A stretch of 64,000 nt of DNA from Capnocytophaga sputigena (GCF_900446695.1 NZ_UAVP01000008.1:434001-498000); one strand, 5' to 3'. Shown: positions 26,305 through 35,263, numbered from the stretch's first letter. Numbers and translations are program-made. The notes: generated by a model not told the origin, from the letters alone.

Positions 26305-27849
26305 ATGAAAAAACACCTTTTTGAAATCCTCCTACTCCTTTTTTCGGTAGCCATCCCTTTTGCCTTGGATATGAACTTGGCAGTCTATGGTATGTTAGCC
26401 ACTTTCTTGCTGTTTTTAGCTCTTAGACGACTGAACTATTGGCTATTTGCGGTAGTTTTTGGCTTTGTACTCATCACCTGCGTACTCTTCTTGCCTCAAA
26501 TTATATGGTTTGGGCACCCTCCTGCCACAATGATTGGTGCTTTCTTTGAAACCGATTTTCAAGAGTCTAAAGAGTTTATGCAGCAATTGCCTTTTTATAG
26601 TTATGGGATATCGGTGCTTACTTTAGTATTTGGCGGGTATATTCTTTATATAGGCAAAAAGAAAACTTATACTCGTTCTCGCAAAGAATATTTATTAACT
26701 TTGGCAATAACAGTAGTGGGAGTAGCACTTACGGTATATCGCCCTATTGCCAGAAGTAAAGAATATGGAGGATTCCAATGGGAGCTTACACGTACAGCCC
26801 CTATAGCTTTTTATGTTTCTATTTACAATAATGTACAACTATACCACCAAATGCGTGAAGAACTCAATAGAGGTATTGAGGGCACTCCCTCTTGGCAAAT
26901 AACAAGCATAAATCCTAAATATATTAATTATGTGATGGTGATAGGTGAGAGTGCACGACGCGACTATATGTCTCTTTACGGCTTTCCTTTAGAAAATTCT
27001 TCTTTTTTAAAAAAAGTTAAAGGCACGGTGATTGACGGCTATACAGCTACTGCTCCTAACACTACTACAGCCCTTTTACGAATGTTTTTGCAAATGAAAG
27101 GTGATGATTTTGTTTATGAAAACAATCTTATTTCATTGGCTAAACAGGCAGGATTTACTACTTATTGGTTTTCTAACCAAGGTTCTATAGGTAATTGGAA
27201 TATGCCAATAGCAAAAATAGGCTACCTATCCGATCACAAAGTGTTTACTAAAAAAGGGGATTCAGGTTCTATGAATTTCTATGATACAGCCCTGTTACCT
27301 GTATTGGAGCGACATCTAAAAGAAAAAAGCAATAATCCCCGATTGTTTGTATTGCATATTATGGGATCACATCCTTATTTCCCAGAACGCTTAGAACACG
27401 CTATTCACTACGATTACTACAACCGCAACTTGTCAGCCTATTTGCAAACTCTTGAACAAACAGATGCTTTCTTAAAACAAGTGTATCAGTTGTTAAAAGC
27501 TCAAGGTGAACCTTTTTCGCTGCTCTATTTTTCCGATCACGGACTTACAAGTCAAGATCGTTCTTCCCCAACTTTTGCAACTCTCAACCACGCCGATACA
27601 AAACCTAATAAAGGTGCTTACCGTGTACCTTTTGCTTTGATTAATAGTGATGACAGTGAACATAAAATGATGAAGATTGACAAATCTGCTTTCTACTTTC
27701 TCAAAGGTTATGCACATTGGTTAGGGATAGAGGAACCAACCCTCAAAGGCTATGATTTTCTCTCAACAACTCCCGATACGTTAAAAGTATTCAACCAATA
27801 TGAGAATGTACTATATAACAGTTTAGAAGAAGATGAGATAATTAAATAA
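26305..27849 (+). CDS. Lipid A-type phosphoethanolamine transferase, tandem copy 1
   Basis: 514 residues from the ATG at 26305. About five N-terminal membrane segments (to about 165) are followed by a periplasmic sulfatase-fold domain. Key motifs are VMVIGESARRDYMSLYGFP, TATAPNTTTALLRMF holding the nucleophilic Thr region, HIMGSHPYFPERL and YFSDHGL (zinc ligands). It adds phosphoethanolamine to lipid A or core sugars. Capnocytophaga lipid A is known to carry phosphoethanolamine. The next gene is a paralogue starting 3 bases after this stop. Confidence 0.9.
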   Translation: MKKHLFEILLLLFSVAIPFALDMNLAVYGMLATFLLFLALRRLNYWLFAVVFGFVLITCVLFLPQIIWFGHPPATMIGAFFETDFQESKEFMQQLPFYSYGISVLTLVFGGYILYIGKKKTYTRSRKEYLLTLAITVVGVALTVYRPIARSKEYGGFQWELTRTAPIAFYVSIYNNVQLYHQMREELNRGIEGTPSWQITSINPKYINYVMVIGESARRDYMSLYGFPLENSSFLKKVKGTVIDGYTATAPNTTTALLRMFLQMKGDDFVYENNLISLAKQAGFTTYWFSNQGSIGNWNMPIAKIGYLSDHKVFTKKGDSGSMNFYDTALLPVLERHLKEKSNNPRLFVLHIMGSHPYFPERLEHAIHYDYYNRNLSAYLQTLEQTDAFLKQVYQLLKAQGEPFSLLYFSDHGLTSQDRSSPTFATLNHADTKPNKGAYRVPFALINSDDSEHKMMKIDKSAFYFLKGYAHWLGIEEPTLKGYDFLSTTPDTLKVFNQYENVLYNSLEEDEIIK

Positions 27850-27852
27850 ACA

Positions 27853-29400
27853 ATGAAAAAACACCTTTTTGAAATCCTCCTACTCCTTTTTTCGGTAGCC
27901 ATCCCTTTTGCCTTGGATATGAACTTGGCAGTCTATGGTATGTTGGCTACTTTCTTGCTGTTTTTAGCTCTTAGACGACTGAACTATTGGCTATTTGCGG
28001 TAGTTTTTGGCTTTGTACTCATCACCTGCGTACTCTTCTTGCCTCAAATTATATGGTTTGGGCACCCTCCTGCCACAATGATTGGCGCTTTCTTTGAAAC
28101 CGATTTTCAAGAGTCTAAAGAGTTTATGCAACAATTGCCTTTCTATGCTTATGGGGTATCGGTGTTTACTTTAGTATTTGGCGGGTATATTCTTTATTTA
28201 GGCAAAAAGAAAACCTATCGTTGTAGCCGTAATCAAAAGCTCATTACTTTGGGAATGGCTGTAGTAGGTGTGCTTCTTACCCTCTACCGCCCTTGGGCAA
28301 AAATAAAAGAAGAAGGCAGTTTCCAATGGCAAAACACGCGTACAGCCCCTATAGCTTTCTATGCTTCTATATACCACAACGTGCAATACTACAAGCAGTT
28401 GCGCGCTGATCTCAACCAGAGTATCGAGGGTACTCCCTCGTGGCAGGTAGTGAGCACTAACCCCAAATATGCTAACTATGTACTGGTAATAGGCGAGAGT
28501 GTGCGCAAGGACTATATGTCGGCTTATGGATTCCCTGTAGAAAATTCGTCTTTCTTGAAGTCCGCCAAAGGCACCCTCATAGATGGTTATACAGCTACCG
28601 CCCCTAATACCACCACAGCGCTCTTGCGAATGTTCTTAAAGCAAAAGGACGGCGAGTTTGCTTATGCCGATAATCTTATCTCTTTGGCAAAAGCTGCTGG
28701 TTTTGGCACCTATTGGATTTCCAATCAAGGGTCAGTAGGCGAGTGGGATACGCCTATTGCCAAAATAGCCTCTTTGTGCGACCACAAGGTTTTCACCAAA
28801 AAAGGCGACTATTCATCTATGAATATCTATGACACTGCTTTGCTGCCTGTGTTACAGCGCTTTTTAGCCGAAAAAAGCACACAGCCACGCCTATTTGTAG
28901 TGCATATTATGGGCTCACACACCTATTTCCCCGAGCGCTTGGAACACGCTATCCACTACGATTACTACAACCGCAACTTCTCAGCCTACCTGCAAACCAT
29001 TGAGCAGACCGATGCTTTCTTACAAAGTGTTTACAAGCTCTTAGAGGCTCAACACCTCCCCTTCTCTATGCTCTACTTCGCTGATCACGGACTAATGACT
29101 AAAGACCGCTCTTCTTCATTTTTTGCCACTCTCACTCACGGTGATACGCACCCTAACAAGGCTGTCTACCGCATCCCGTTTGCTTTGCTCAACAGCGATG
29201 ACAGCGAACATAAGGTAATAAAGGTAAACAAATCGGCGTTTCATTTTCTCAAAGGCTATGCCCATTGGTTAGGGATAGAGGAACCCTCTCTTGGTGGATA
29301 TGATTTCCTTTCTACGACTCCCGACACTCTAAAAGTGTTCAACCAATATGAAAATGTACCTTTTGAAAGTTTAGAAGAAGACGAAGTAATTCGCAATTAA
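27853..29400 (+). CDS. Lipid A-type phosphoethanolamine transferase, tandem copy 2
   Basis: 515 residues with the same architecture as copy 1. Its first ~280 bases are almost identical to copy 1 (26305-26580), after which the proteins diverge to a moderately similar level. All motifs are kept: GESVRKDYMSAYGFP, ATAPNTTTALLRMF, HIMGSHTYFPERL, YFADHGL. The two copies may modify different phosphate or sugar positions. Co-transcribed with copy 1. Confidence 0.9.
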   Translation: MKKHLFEILLLLFSVAIPFALDMNLAVYGMLATFLLFLALRRLNYWLFAVVFGFVLITCVLFLPQIIWFGHPPATMIGAFFETDFQESKEFMQQLPFYAYGVSVFTLVFGGYILYLGKKKTYRCSRNQKLITLGMAVVGVLLTLYRPWAKIKEEGSFQWQNTRTAPIAFYASIYHNVQYYKQLRADLNQSIEGTPSWQVVSTNPKYANYVLVIGESVRKDYMSAYGFPVENSSFLKSAKGTLIDGYTATAPNTTTALLRMFLKQKDGEFAYADNLISLAKAAGFGTYWISNQGSVGEWDTPIAKIASLCDHKVFTKKGDYSSMNIYDTALLPVLQRFLAEKSTQPRLFVVHIMGSHTYFPERLEHAIHYDYYNRNFSAYLQTIEQTDAFLQSVYKLLEAQHLPFSMLYFADHGLMTKDRSSSFFATLTHGDTHPNKAVYRIPFALLNSDDSEHKVIKVNKSAFHFLKGYAHWLGIEEPSLGGYDFLSTTPDTLKVFNQYENVPFESLEEDEVIRN

Positions 29401-29403
29401 CAA

Positions 29404-29435
29404 TTTGCTAATTTACTAATTTACCACTATCTTTG
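29404..29435 (+). promoter_or_regulatory. Promoter of the SDR gene
   Basis: TTTG (29404-29407), 20 bases, TATCTTTG (29428-29435). The -33 lies in the AT word CAATTTGCTAATTTACTAAT. Confidence 0.8.
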
Positions 29436-29461
29436 TCGTCATATTACTTAACCCTCACCCA

Positions 29462-30265
29462 ATGAACAAAACCGTTCTCATTACCGGCGCTACTTCCGGT
29501 ATAGGCAAAGAAACTGCCCTGCTCCTCGCTTCCAAAGGCTTTTTGGTCTATGGCACAGCGCGCAATGTAGAAGGCAAAAACCTGCCTTTCCGCCTTTTGC
29601 CTATGGATGTGCGCAACGAAACTTCTATCAAAGAAGCTGTACAGCAAATCCTCACCGAGGTAGGTCGTATCGATATACTCATCAACAATGCAGGCGTGGG
29701 CATCACTGGAGCAGTAGAAGAACTCCCCGCCGAGCAACTACACAATGTTTTTGCTACCAATCTCTACGGTGCTATAGCAGTGATACAACAAGTACTCCCT
29801 GCGATGCGCGCGCAAGGTAGCGGACGCATCATCAATATTGCCTCTATTGCAGGTTATATGGGCTTGCCCTTCCGCGGGGCTTATTCCGCCAGCAAAGGCG
29901 CACTTCTTTTGATGAGTGAAGCCTTGCGTATGGAAGTAAAGCAGTTCGGTATCGAGGTAACCACCATTTCACCAGGCGATTATGCTACCGACATTGCCTC
30001 TCGCCGTTACCACGCCCCCGTAAACGAAAACTCTCCGTATGCCGAAGTCTATGCCAAACAACTTCAGCTGATGAATGAGCACGTTGATAGCGGTGGCGAC
30101 CCCAAAGAAATGGCAGAGAAGATACTGAAAGTCATCAATACCAAACACCCCAAAGTGCATTACAAACAAGGTAGTTTCTTACAGAAATTCTCTATTGTCC
30201 TCAAACGACTCTTACCGAGCAAATCCTACGAGAAAATGCTGATGAAACACTACTCATTAAATTAG
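29462..30265 (+). CDS. Short-chain dehydrogenase/reductase
   Basis: 267 residues of the classical SDR type. The cofactor motif TGATSGIGKETA (7-18), NNAGVG, a conserved Ser in INIASIAG and the catalytic Tyr-x3-Lys in AYSASKGA are all present. An NAD(P)-dependent oxidoreductase of unknown substrate. Own promoter; no operon partner evident. Confidence 0.9.
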   Translation: MNKTVLITGATSGIGKETALLLASKGFLVYGTARNVEGKNLPFRLLPMDVRNETSIKEAVQQILTEVGRIDILINNAGVGITGAVEELPAEQLHNVFATNLYGAIAVIQQVLPAMRAQGSGRIINIASIAGYMGLPFRGAYSASKGALLLMSEALRMEVKQFGIEVTTISPGDYATDIASRRYHAPVNENSPYAEVYAKQLQLMNEHVDSGGDPKEMAEKILKVINTKHPKVHYKQGSFLQKFSIVLKRLLPSKSYEKMLMKHYSLN

Positions 30266-30387
30266 CAAATTAGGCAATTTGCAAATTTGCCAATTTGTAA
30301 CACCCACTTTACCAAACTCTAAGAACATCAATTGTTATTTGTCACTTGTTACTTATTAATTATTAATCGTTAATTATTAATTGTCTT

Positions 30388-31041
30388 ATGAAATTTTTTA
30401 TTGACACAGCGAATCTATCGCAAATTCAAGAAGCCCAAGACTTGGGCGTGTTAGACGGGGTAACCACTAATCCGTCTCTAATGGCTAAAGAAGGCATCAC
30501 CGGCAAAGCCGCGATCCTCAAACATTACACTGATATCTGTACGATTGTAGAAGGCGATGTCTCTGCCGAAGTGATTGCCACCGATTTTGAGGGCATTGTG
30601 CGCGAAGGCGAAGAACTTGCTGCCCTTCACCCTCAAATCGTAGTAAAAGTACCGATGATTAAAGACGGTATCAAAGCTATTAAATACTTCACCGATAAGG
30701 GTATCCGTACCAATTGTACCCTCGTATTCTCGGCAGGTCAGGCGCTTTTGGCAGCCAAAGCAGGCGCTACTTATGTATCGCCTTTCATCGGCAGACTCGA
30801 TGACATCTCTGCCGACGGACTTTCTCTTATCGAAGAGATACGCCTCATCTACGACAACTATAACTTTGAGACACAAATTCTTGCAGCCTCTGTGCGCCAT
30901 ACTATGCACATCCTCGAGTGTGCTAAAATAGGTGCCGATGTGATTACCGCACCTCTTTCGGCTATCACCGGACTTCTCAAACATCCCCTTACCGATAGCG
31001 GCTTAGCACAATTTTTAGCCGATGCCAAGAAATTGGGATAA
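30388..31041 (+). CDS. Small transaldolase (TalC/FSA family), transaldolase type
   Basis: 217 residues in the fructose-6-phosphate aldolase/TalC family, a decameric TIM barrel using a Schiff-base lysine. That lysine is Lys87 in VVKVPM. At the position of E. coli FSA Tyr131 this protein has Phe133 ([11 protein letters not shown]), the residue of true transaldolases, so it should transfer dihydroxyacetone in the pentose phosphate pathway rather than act as an F6P aldolase. That inference rests on the published Phe/Tyr swap. The 120-base upstream spacer is AT-rich repeats. Confidence 0.93.
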   Translation: MKFFIDTANLSQIQEAQDLGVLDGVTTNPSLMAKEGITGKAAILKHYTDICTIVEGDVSAEVIATDFEGIVREGEELAALHPQIVVKVPMIKDGIKAIKYFTDKGIRTNCTLVFSAGQALLAAKAGATYVSPFIGRLDDISADGLSLIEEIRLIYDNYNFETQILAASVRHTMHILECAKIGADVITAPLSAITGLLKHPLTDSGLAQFLADAKKLG

Positions 31042-31056
31042 CAATATTAAAACATT

Positions 31057-31791
31057 ATGCAATCAAGAGAAGAAATCCAAGAACTGAACGACCATTTGCA
31101 GGCGTTCCCTAAAGCAGAAGACATTTTTGTAAAAGAACAACAATGGCTCAAAAATCATTTTCTGCCCCTGATGAGTATCGATTTAGCCGAAATCAACCCC
31201 GATTGGGCAGGACAAAAGGTGTATATGCTGTGTCCTTTTGAGCCTTACGAGGGTTATATAGGCGATAATACCACCGAATATCACAACGAATATACCGCAC
31301 CTAACTGGCTGGCTTTCCGCCTAACCGACGATAATAAGTTCGAGTTCCTCGGGAAGGAAGGATATTTTGAGCGAACCGCTATTCACCATTGGGATTTTAA
31401 TTCCGAAGAAGAGGAAGCCATACAAGAAATGGCCGATAACTATGAGAAAAGCAAAGCTAATGTAGCTAAATATGGTACTTTGGTGAATGTGCGTTACCCT
31501 GAATATAAGGGCGAACTGAATAAGAGATCATTTTTGGAGATTTTAGGAGGAGAACTTGAGTATGGCAATTGGTGTTCCACCATTGAAGAGGAGGAATATC
31601 CAAAGGCTTTTAAGATGAAAATAGAAGACGGAAAGGATGATGAGGTAGTGTTTGACATTTCTTACCAAGGAAATCCTTTTTATCTCGTAGCCGAGGCAAG
31701 AGCTTTCTATTGGGTAGGAGCTGGCGACAATATCATTATGATGTACGAGCCCGTAAGCCGTATGGTGCTATTCACTTTTGATTATTCGTAA
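31057..31791 (+). CDS. Hypothetical acidic protein
   Basis: 244 residues, cytoplasmic, very acidic (EEEEAIQEMADNYEK) and rich in Trp and Tyr. I do not recognise a family. The C-terminal part (FYLVAEARAFYWVGAGDNIIMMYEP) looks like a closing beta-sheet of the kind seen in immunity or cell-surface accessory proteins. It starts 15 bases after the transaldolase gene and is likely read through from it. It borders the accessory region. Confidence 0.7.
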   Translation: MQSREEIQELNDHLQAFPKAEDIFVKEQQWLKNHFLPLMSIDLAEINPDWAGQKVYMLCPFEPYEGYIGDNTTEYHNEYTAPNWLAFRLTDDNKFEFLGKEGYFERTAIHHWDFNSEEEEAIQEMADNYEKSKANVAKYGTLVNVRYPEYKGELNKRSFLEILGGELEYGNWCSTIEEEEYPKAFKMKIEDGKDDEVVFDISYQGNPFYLVAEARAFYWVGAGDNIIMMYEPVSRMVLFTFDYS

Positions 31792-31796
31792 CATCG

Positions 31797-31913
31797 TTTT
31801 GTGGTATGCGTAGGGGCAAAGTTTGCGAAGCAGAGTATGTGAGGCAATTTGCCCTATCAATCAAACAGCTCGTGTCTCCCTTGTCCGACTCGTCCGACAG
31901 GTCAGCCCCGTCT
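31797..31913. repeat. Composite repeat spacer before the S51 array
   Basis: Contains an inverted pair GGGCAAA...TTTGCCC spaced by about 35 bases (31813-31855), a CAGCTCGT word and the short TTGTCCGACTCGTCCGAC type repeat also seen at 39823-39855 and 39979-40022. Confidence 0.45.
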
Positions 31914-31947
31914 GAATTATCCAATAACAGCAATTATTATTACAAAT

Positions 31948-32586
31948 ATGAAAAGATTATTTTTAACCTCATCGTTCAGTTCAGTAGCAAAATTATTTGA
32001 AGATTTTGCAGGTGAACCCGTAAAAGGAAAGAAACTAGCATTTATTCCAACAGCAAGTTTGGTAGAAAAAGTGCGTTTTTATGTCGATGACGATAGAAAA
32101 GCCTTTGAAAAATTAGGTCTTATCATAGAAGAATTAGAAGTTTCTACCGCTACTACCGAAGAGGTAGCCCAAGCATTAGAGCGGAATGATTATATTTTTA
32201 TTTCTGGAGGGAATACATTCTACCTAATGCAGGAACTAAAAAAGAAAGGAGCTGACAAACTACTTATGGAACAAATTAATAACGGAAAGTTGTACATAGG
32301 CACTTCGGCAGGTTCTGTTATTGCTTCACCTAATATTGAATTTGTTAGCGATATGGACGAACCCAAAAAAGCCCCTGAACTAACAGAATATTCGGGGTTG
32401 CATTTGGTAGATTTTTATTTATTACCTCATTATTTGAACTTTCCTTTTAAGGAATCTTCTCAAAAAGTAGTAAACGAATACTCACAGAAAATAGATCTAA
32501 GACCTATTTCCAACAATCAAGTAATTACCGTTTTAGGTAATGAAATAAAAACACTTGTTTTAGACGACGCCAAAAAATTAGGATAA
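31948..32586 (+). CDS. S51 peptidase / type 1 glutamine amidotransferase-like protein, copy 1
   Basis: 212 residues from the ATG at 31948 (MKRLFLTSSF). A longer reading from 31849 would translate the repeat spacer and is rejected. The nucleophile elbow GTSAGSV (Ser) and the ISGGNTFYLMQEL motif place it in the peptidase S51/PepE fold, alpha-aspartyl dipeptidases and relatives. Copy 2 differs from it by only two residues that I can see (R3K, A21T). First of three tandem copies. The substrate may be Asp-containing dipeptides or cyanophycin-like peptides; unproven. Confidence 0.88.
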   Translation: MKRLFLTSSFSSVAKLFEDFAGEPVKGKKLAFIPTASLVEKVRFYVDDDRKAFEKLGLIIEELEVSTATTEEVAQALERNDYIFISGGNTFYLMQELKKKGADKLLMEQINNGKLYIGTSAGSVIASPNIEFVSDMDEPKKAPELTEYSGLHLVDFYLLPHYLNFPFKESSQKVVNEYSQKIDLRPISNNQVITVLGNEIKTLVLDDAKKLG

Positions 32587-32613
32587 TTAACACAAATGAA
32601 AAAATTAACACAA

Positions 32614-33252
32614 ATGAAAAAATTATTTTTAACCTCATCATTTAGTTCAGTAGCAAAATTATTTGAAGATTTTACAGGTGAACCCGTAAAAGGAAAGAAA
32701 CTAGCATTTATTCCAACAGCAAGTTTGGTAGAAAAAGTGCGTTTTTATGTCGATGACGATAGAAAAGCCTTTGAAAAATTAGGTCTTATCATAGAAGAAT
32801 TAGAAGTTTCTACCGCTACTACCGAAGAGGTAGCCCAAGCATTAGAGCGGAATGATTATATTTTTATTTCTGGAGGGAATACATTCTACCTAATGCAGGA
32901 ACTAAAAAAGAAAGGAGCTGACAAACTACTTATGGAACAAATTAATAACGGAAAGTTGTACATAGGCACTTCGGCAGGTTCTGTTATTGCTTCACCTAAT
33001 ATTGAATTTGTTAGCGATATGGACGAACCCAAAAAAGCCCCTGAACTAACAGAATATTCGGGGTTGCATTTGGTAGATTTTTATTTATTACCTCATTATT
33101 TGAACTTTCCTTTTAAGGAATCTTCTCAAAAAGTAGTAAACGAATACTCACAGAAAATAGATCTAAGACCTATTTCCAACAATCAAGTAATTACCGTTTT
33201 AGGTAATGAAATAAAAACACTTGTTTTAGACGACGCCAAAAAATTAGGATAA
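32614..33252 (+). CDS. S51 peptidase-like protein, copy 2
   Basis: 212 residues from ATG 32614, or 218 from ATG 32596, which adds one MKKLTQ unit. Almost identical in DNA to copy 1 throughout, showing a very recent tandem duplication with a 666-base period. The GTSAGSV nucleophile motif is intact. It begins 9 or 27 bases after the copy 1 stop, so the array is one transcription unit. Confidence 0.85.
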   Translation: MKKLFLTSSFSSVAKLFEDFTGEPVKGKKLAFIPTASLVEKVRFYVDDDRKAFEKLGLIIEELEVSTATTEEVAQALERNDYIFISGGNTFYLMQELKKKGADKLLMEQINNGKLYIGTSAGSVIASPNIEFVSDMDEPKKAPELTEYSGLHLVDFYLLPHYLNFPFKESSQKVVNEYSQKIDLRPISNNQVITVLGNEIKTLVLDDAKKLG

Positions 33253-33333
33253 TTAACACAAATGAAAAAATTAACACAAATGAAAAAATTAACACAAATG
33301 AAAAAATTATCACAAATGAAAAAATTATTTTTA
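33253..33333 (+). repeat. 18-bp start-codon tandem repeat at the head of S51 copy 3
   Basis: Three units of ATGAAAAAATTAACACAA (one with a TCACAA variant) precede the ATGAAAAAATTA of the gene, each encoding MKKLTQ or MKKLSQ in frame. Copy 2 has a single such unit at 32596-32613. Four in-frame start codons are thus lined up at 33262, 33280, 33298 and 33316. Confidence 0.85.
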
Positions 33334-33954
33334 ACCTCATCATTCAGTTCAGTAGCAAAATTATTTGAAGATTTTGCAGGTGAACCCGTAAAAGGAAAGA
33401 AACTAGCATTTATTCCAACAGCAAGTTTGGTAGAAAAAGTGCGTTTTTATGTCGATGACGATAGAAAAGCCTTTGAAAAATTAGGTCTTATCATAGAAGA
33501 ATTAGAAGTTTCTACCGCTACTACCGAAGAAATAGCGACAACATTAGAGAGAAATGATTATATTTTTATCTCTGGAGGAAATACTTTCTACCTAATGCAG
33601 GAACTAAAAAAGAAAGGAGCCGACAAACTACTTATTGAACAAATTAATAATGGAAAGTTGTACATAGGTACTTCAGCAGGTTCTGTCATTGCCTCTCCTA
33701 CTGTTGAATTTGTTAGTGATATGGATGAGACCAAAAAAGCTCCTGAACTCACTGATTATTCAGGATTACATTTGGTAGATTTTTACTTTTTACCTCACTA
33801 TCTGAATTTCCCTTACGAGGAAGCTTCTCAAAAAGTAGTAAATGACTATTCACAGAGAATAGATTTGCGACCTATTTCCAACAATCAAGTAATTACCGTT
33901 TTAGGTGATGAAATAAAAACACTTGGAAAACTTAAACAAGGAACCAAGAAATAG
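33262..33954 (+). CDS. S51 peptidase-like protein, copy 3 with repeated N terminus
   Basis: 230 residues from 33262, or 212 from the ATG at 33316 that aligns with the other copies. The first ~70 residues after that ATG are as in copies 1 and 2. From VSTATTEEI on it differs at many positions and ends with a different tail (TLGKLKQGTKK). This is probably the older gene, with its 5' half homogenised by conversion or the source of the copies. The catalytic GTSAGSV is kept. Confidence 0.85.
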   Translation: MKKLTQMKKLTQMKKLSQMKKLFLTSSFSSVAKLFEDFAGEPVKGKKLAFIPTASLVEKVRFYVDDDRKAFEKLGLIIEELEVSTATTEEIATTLERNDYIFISGGNTFYLMQELKKKGADKLLIEQINNGKLYIGTSAGSVIASPTVEFVSDMDETKKAPELTDYSGLHLVDFYFLPHYLNFPYEEASQKVVNDYSQRIDLRPISNNQVITVLGDEIKTLGKLKQGTKK

Positions 33955-33962
33955 TCTTGATT

Positions 33963-34163
33963 ATGCCCAACATCTTATTGCAACAATTAGAAAACGCACT
34001 TCCCACAGGAATGCAAATCCCCGAAGAACTCCGCCAACTCTATCAGTGGATAGAAGATAACGGCTATTATGATTAGGAATTAGAAGTAGCAACCCCTCAT
34101 AGTATGTGCGATGAACCTATTACAGACCCTTTTTTGAAGTGGTTTTTTGAAATGACAGAATAA
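33963..34163 (+). pseudogene. Small gene broken by an in-frame TAG
   Basis: From ATG 33963 the frame reads MPNILLQQLENALPTG... to an amber codon at 34074-34076 and then continues sensibly to TAA at 34161-34163. The encoded 65 residues (ELRQLYQWIEDNGYY, then ITDPFLKWFFEMTE) are amphipathic and resemble the start of SMI1/KNR4-type proteins, though weakly. It is 8 bases after S51 copy 3 and 13 bases before the next gene. It could also be a real 37-residue protein. Confidence 0.45.
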
Positions 34164-34176
34164 TCATAAAAAGAAA

Positions 34177-34785
34177 ATGAACATTTATTTATCAGAAATA
34201 GCTCCTTTTTGTACCACCGATGCAGAAAAAGTATTGTGGCTACGGCTTAAAAAGATACAGAAGTTCCGTATCAAGCGCCATAGTGATAGTTTTCTGTTGG
34301 AAGCATTGTTGAAAAGCTTCCATATAGAAGAGAAATACGAACCCATAATGTATTATTATGAGGAGATTATCAAGTTGCCATTAGATGAAGAGTTTCCGCT
34401 ATGGGATACTTTTTGGGATATTTTATCCGTTTTCTATAACAATCCGCTGTGTACAGAGGCGCAAAAAGAAGCTATTTTTGCACGCTATAAAGAGGTTACT
34501 CAATATACTTCCTCTTTTGAGGGGGCACAAGATCTTTTTACTAACTTTTTTGCTAATATTCTTTCGTTGGAAGCGATAAAAGAACGCGAACAAGTACTAA
34601 AAAAAGCTGTAAAAGAGAATGATTTACTACTTGAGTTTTCAATGCGTAATAGCTTGATACTTCGCGCTACAAGGGTAATTATTGTCAATAATGGTAAAGA
34701 CACCGCCCTACAAGAGCAGATGCAAAACCTTGTAGCAGAGCAAACGCAAGCCTTGCGGTCAGGAAAATTTGAAGAATATATATAA
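34177..34785 (+). CDS. Hypothetical helical protein
   Basis: 202 residues, soluble and predicted mostly alpha-helical, with aromatic-rich stretches (PLWDTFWDILSVFYN). No recognised family. It is surrounded by SUKH-like and colicin-immunity-like genes, in a same-strand series with gaps of 9 to 24 bases, so an immunity-type role is possible by context only. Confidence 0.65.
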   Translation: MNIYLSEIAPFCTTDAEKVLWLRLKKIQKFRIKRHSDSFLLEALLKSFHIEEKYEPIMYYYEEIIKLPLDEEFPLWDTFWDILSVFYNNPLCTEAQKEAIFARYKEVTQYTSSFEGAQDLFTNFFANILSLEAIKEREQVLKKAVKENDLLLEFSMRNSLILRATRVIIVNNGKDTALQEQMQNLVAEQTQALRSGKFEEYI

Positions 34786-34802
34786 CTAAATATAACAAAC
34801 CT

Positions 34803-35255
34803 ATGAACAACGAAGTATTACCTACAACATATTTAGGGAGAGAGCTCCCAAAAGAGTATGTAAACAGTATTGAAAAGGGAGAGTCCTTCCCCGAATGGCT
34901 CACAATGTTCCCTCATACAGAATACGAACACAGTACCGAGATTGAAGTATGGAGCAAAGAGTATCTCTTGTCGCACACTTATAGCGAATCTTTCTGCAAT
35001 TACGCTTTCTTTACTCGTGATGATATTGATTTTTCGATGTTGCAAACCCGTGATGAAGACACTTTAACCCCCGAAGAACTCCAATCAGCCTTTGCTATAG
35101 GTTCTGTGAATGAAGGATTTGTGTTTATCAACCTGCACGATGGTTCGCTTTGGATTTGGTATCACGATATGTTTTGTGAGAAGATAGCTACAAACTTTTC
35201 CGACTTCCAAAATCTTCTTACTAAAGAGCCTGTGGATAGAGATGAGGAGGAATAA
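34803..35255 (+). CDS. SUKH/SMI1-KNR4-like protein (possible immunity protein)
   Basis: 150 residues and acidic. The C-terminal block FAIGSVNEGFVFINLHDGSLWIWYHD, followed by a DFQNLL helix, resembles the SMI1/KNR4 (SUKH) fold, in which many members neutralise contact-dependent toxins. The similarity is judged by eye. It lies 17 bases after the previous gene and 8 bases before the AlkC-like gene. No toxin gene is visible nearby. Confidence 0.6.
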   Translation: MNNEVLPTTYLGRELPKEYVNSIEKGESFPEWLTMFPHTEYEHSTEIEVWSKEYLLSHTYSESFCNYAFFTRDDIDFSMLQTRDEDTLTPEELQSAFAIGSVNEGFVFINLHDGSLWIWYHDMFCEKIATNFSDFQNLLTKEPVDRDEEE

Positions 35256-35263
35256 TTTATTGT

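Noticed and set aside
31849-31947. N-terminal extension of the first S51 gene
   Set aside because: It would translate dispersed repeats, and the other two copies start at the equivalent of 31948.
33253-33333. CRISPR-like array
   Set aside because: The 18-bp units are directly adjacent without spacers and are coding. No cas genes are present, and no CRISPR array was seen anywhere.
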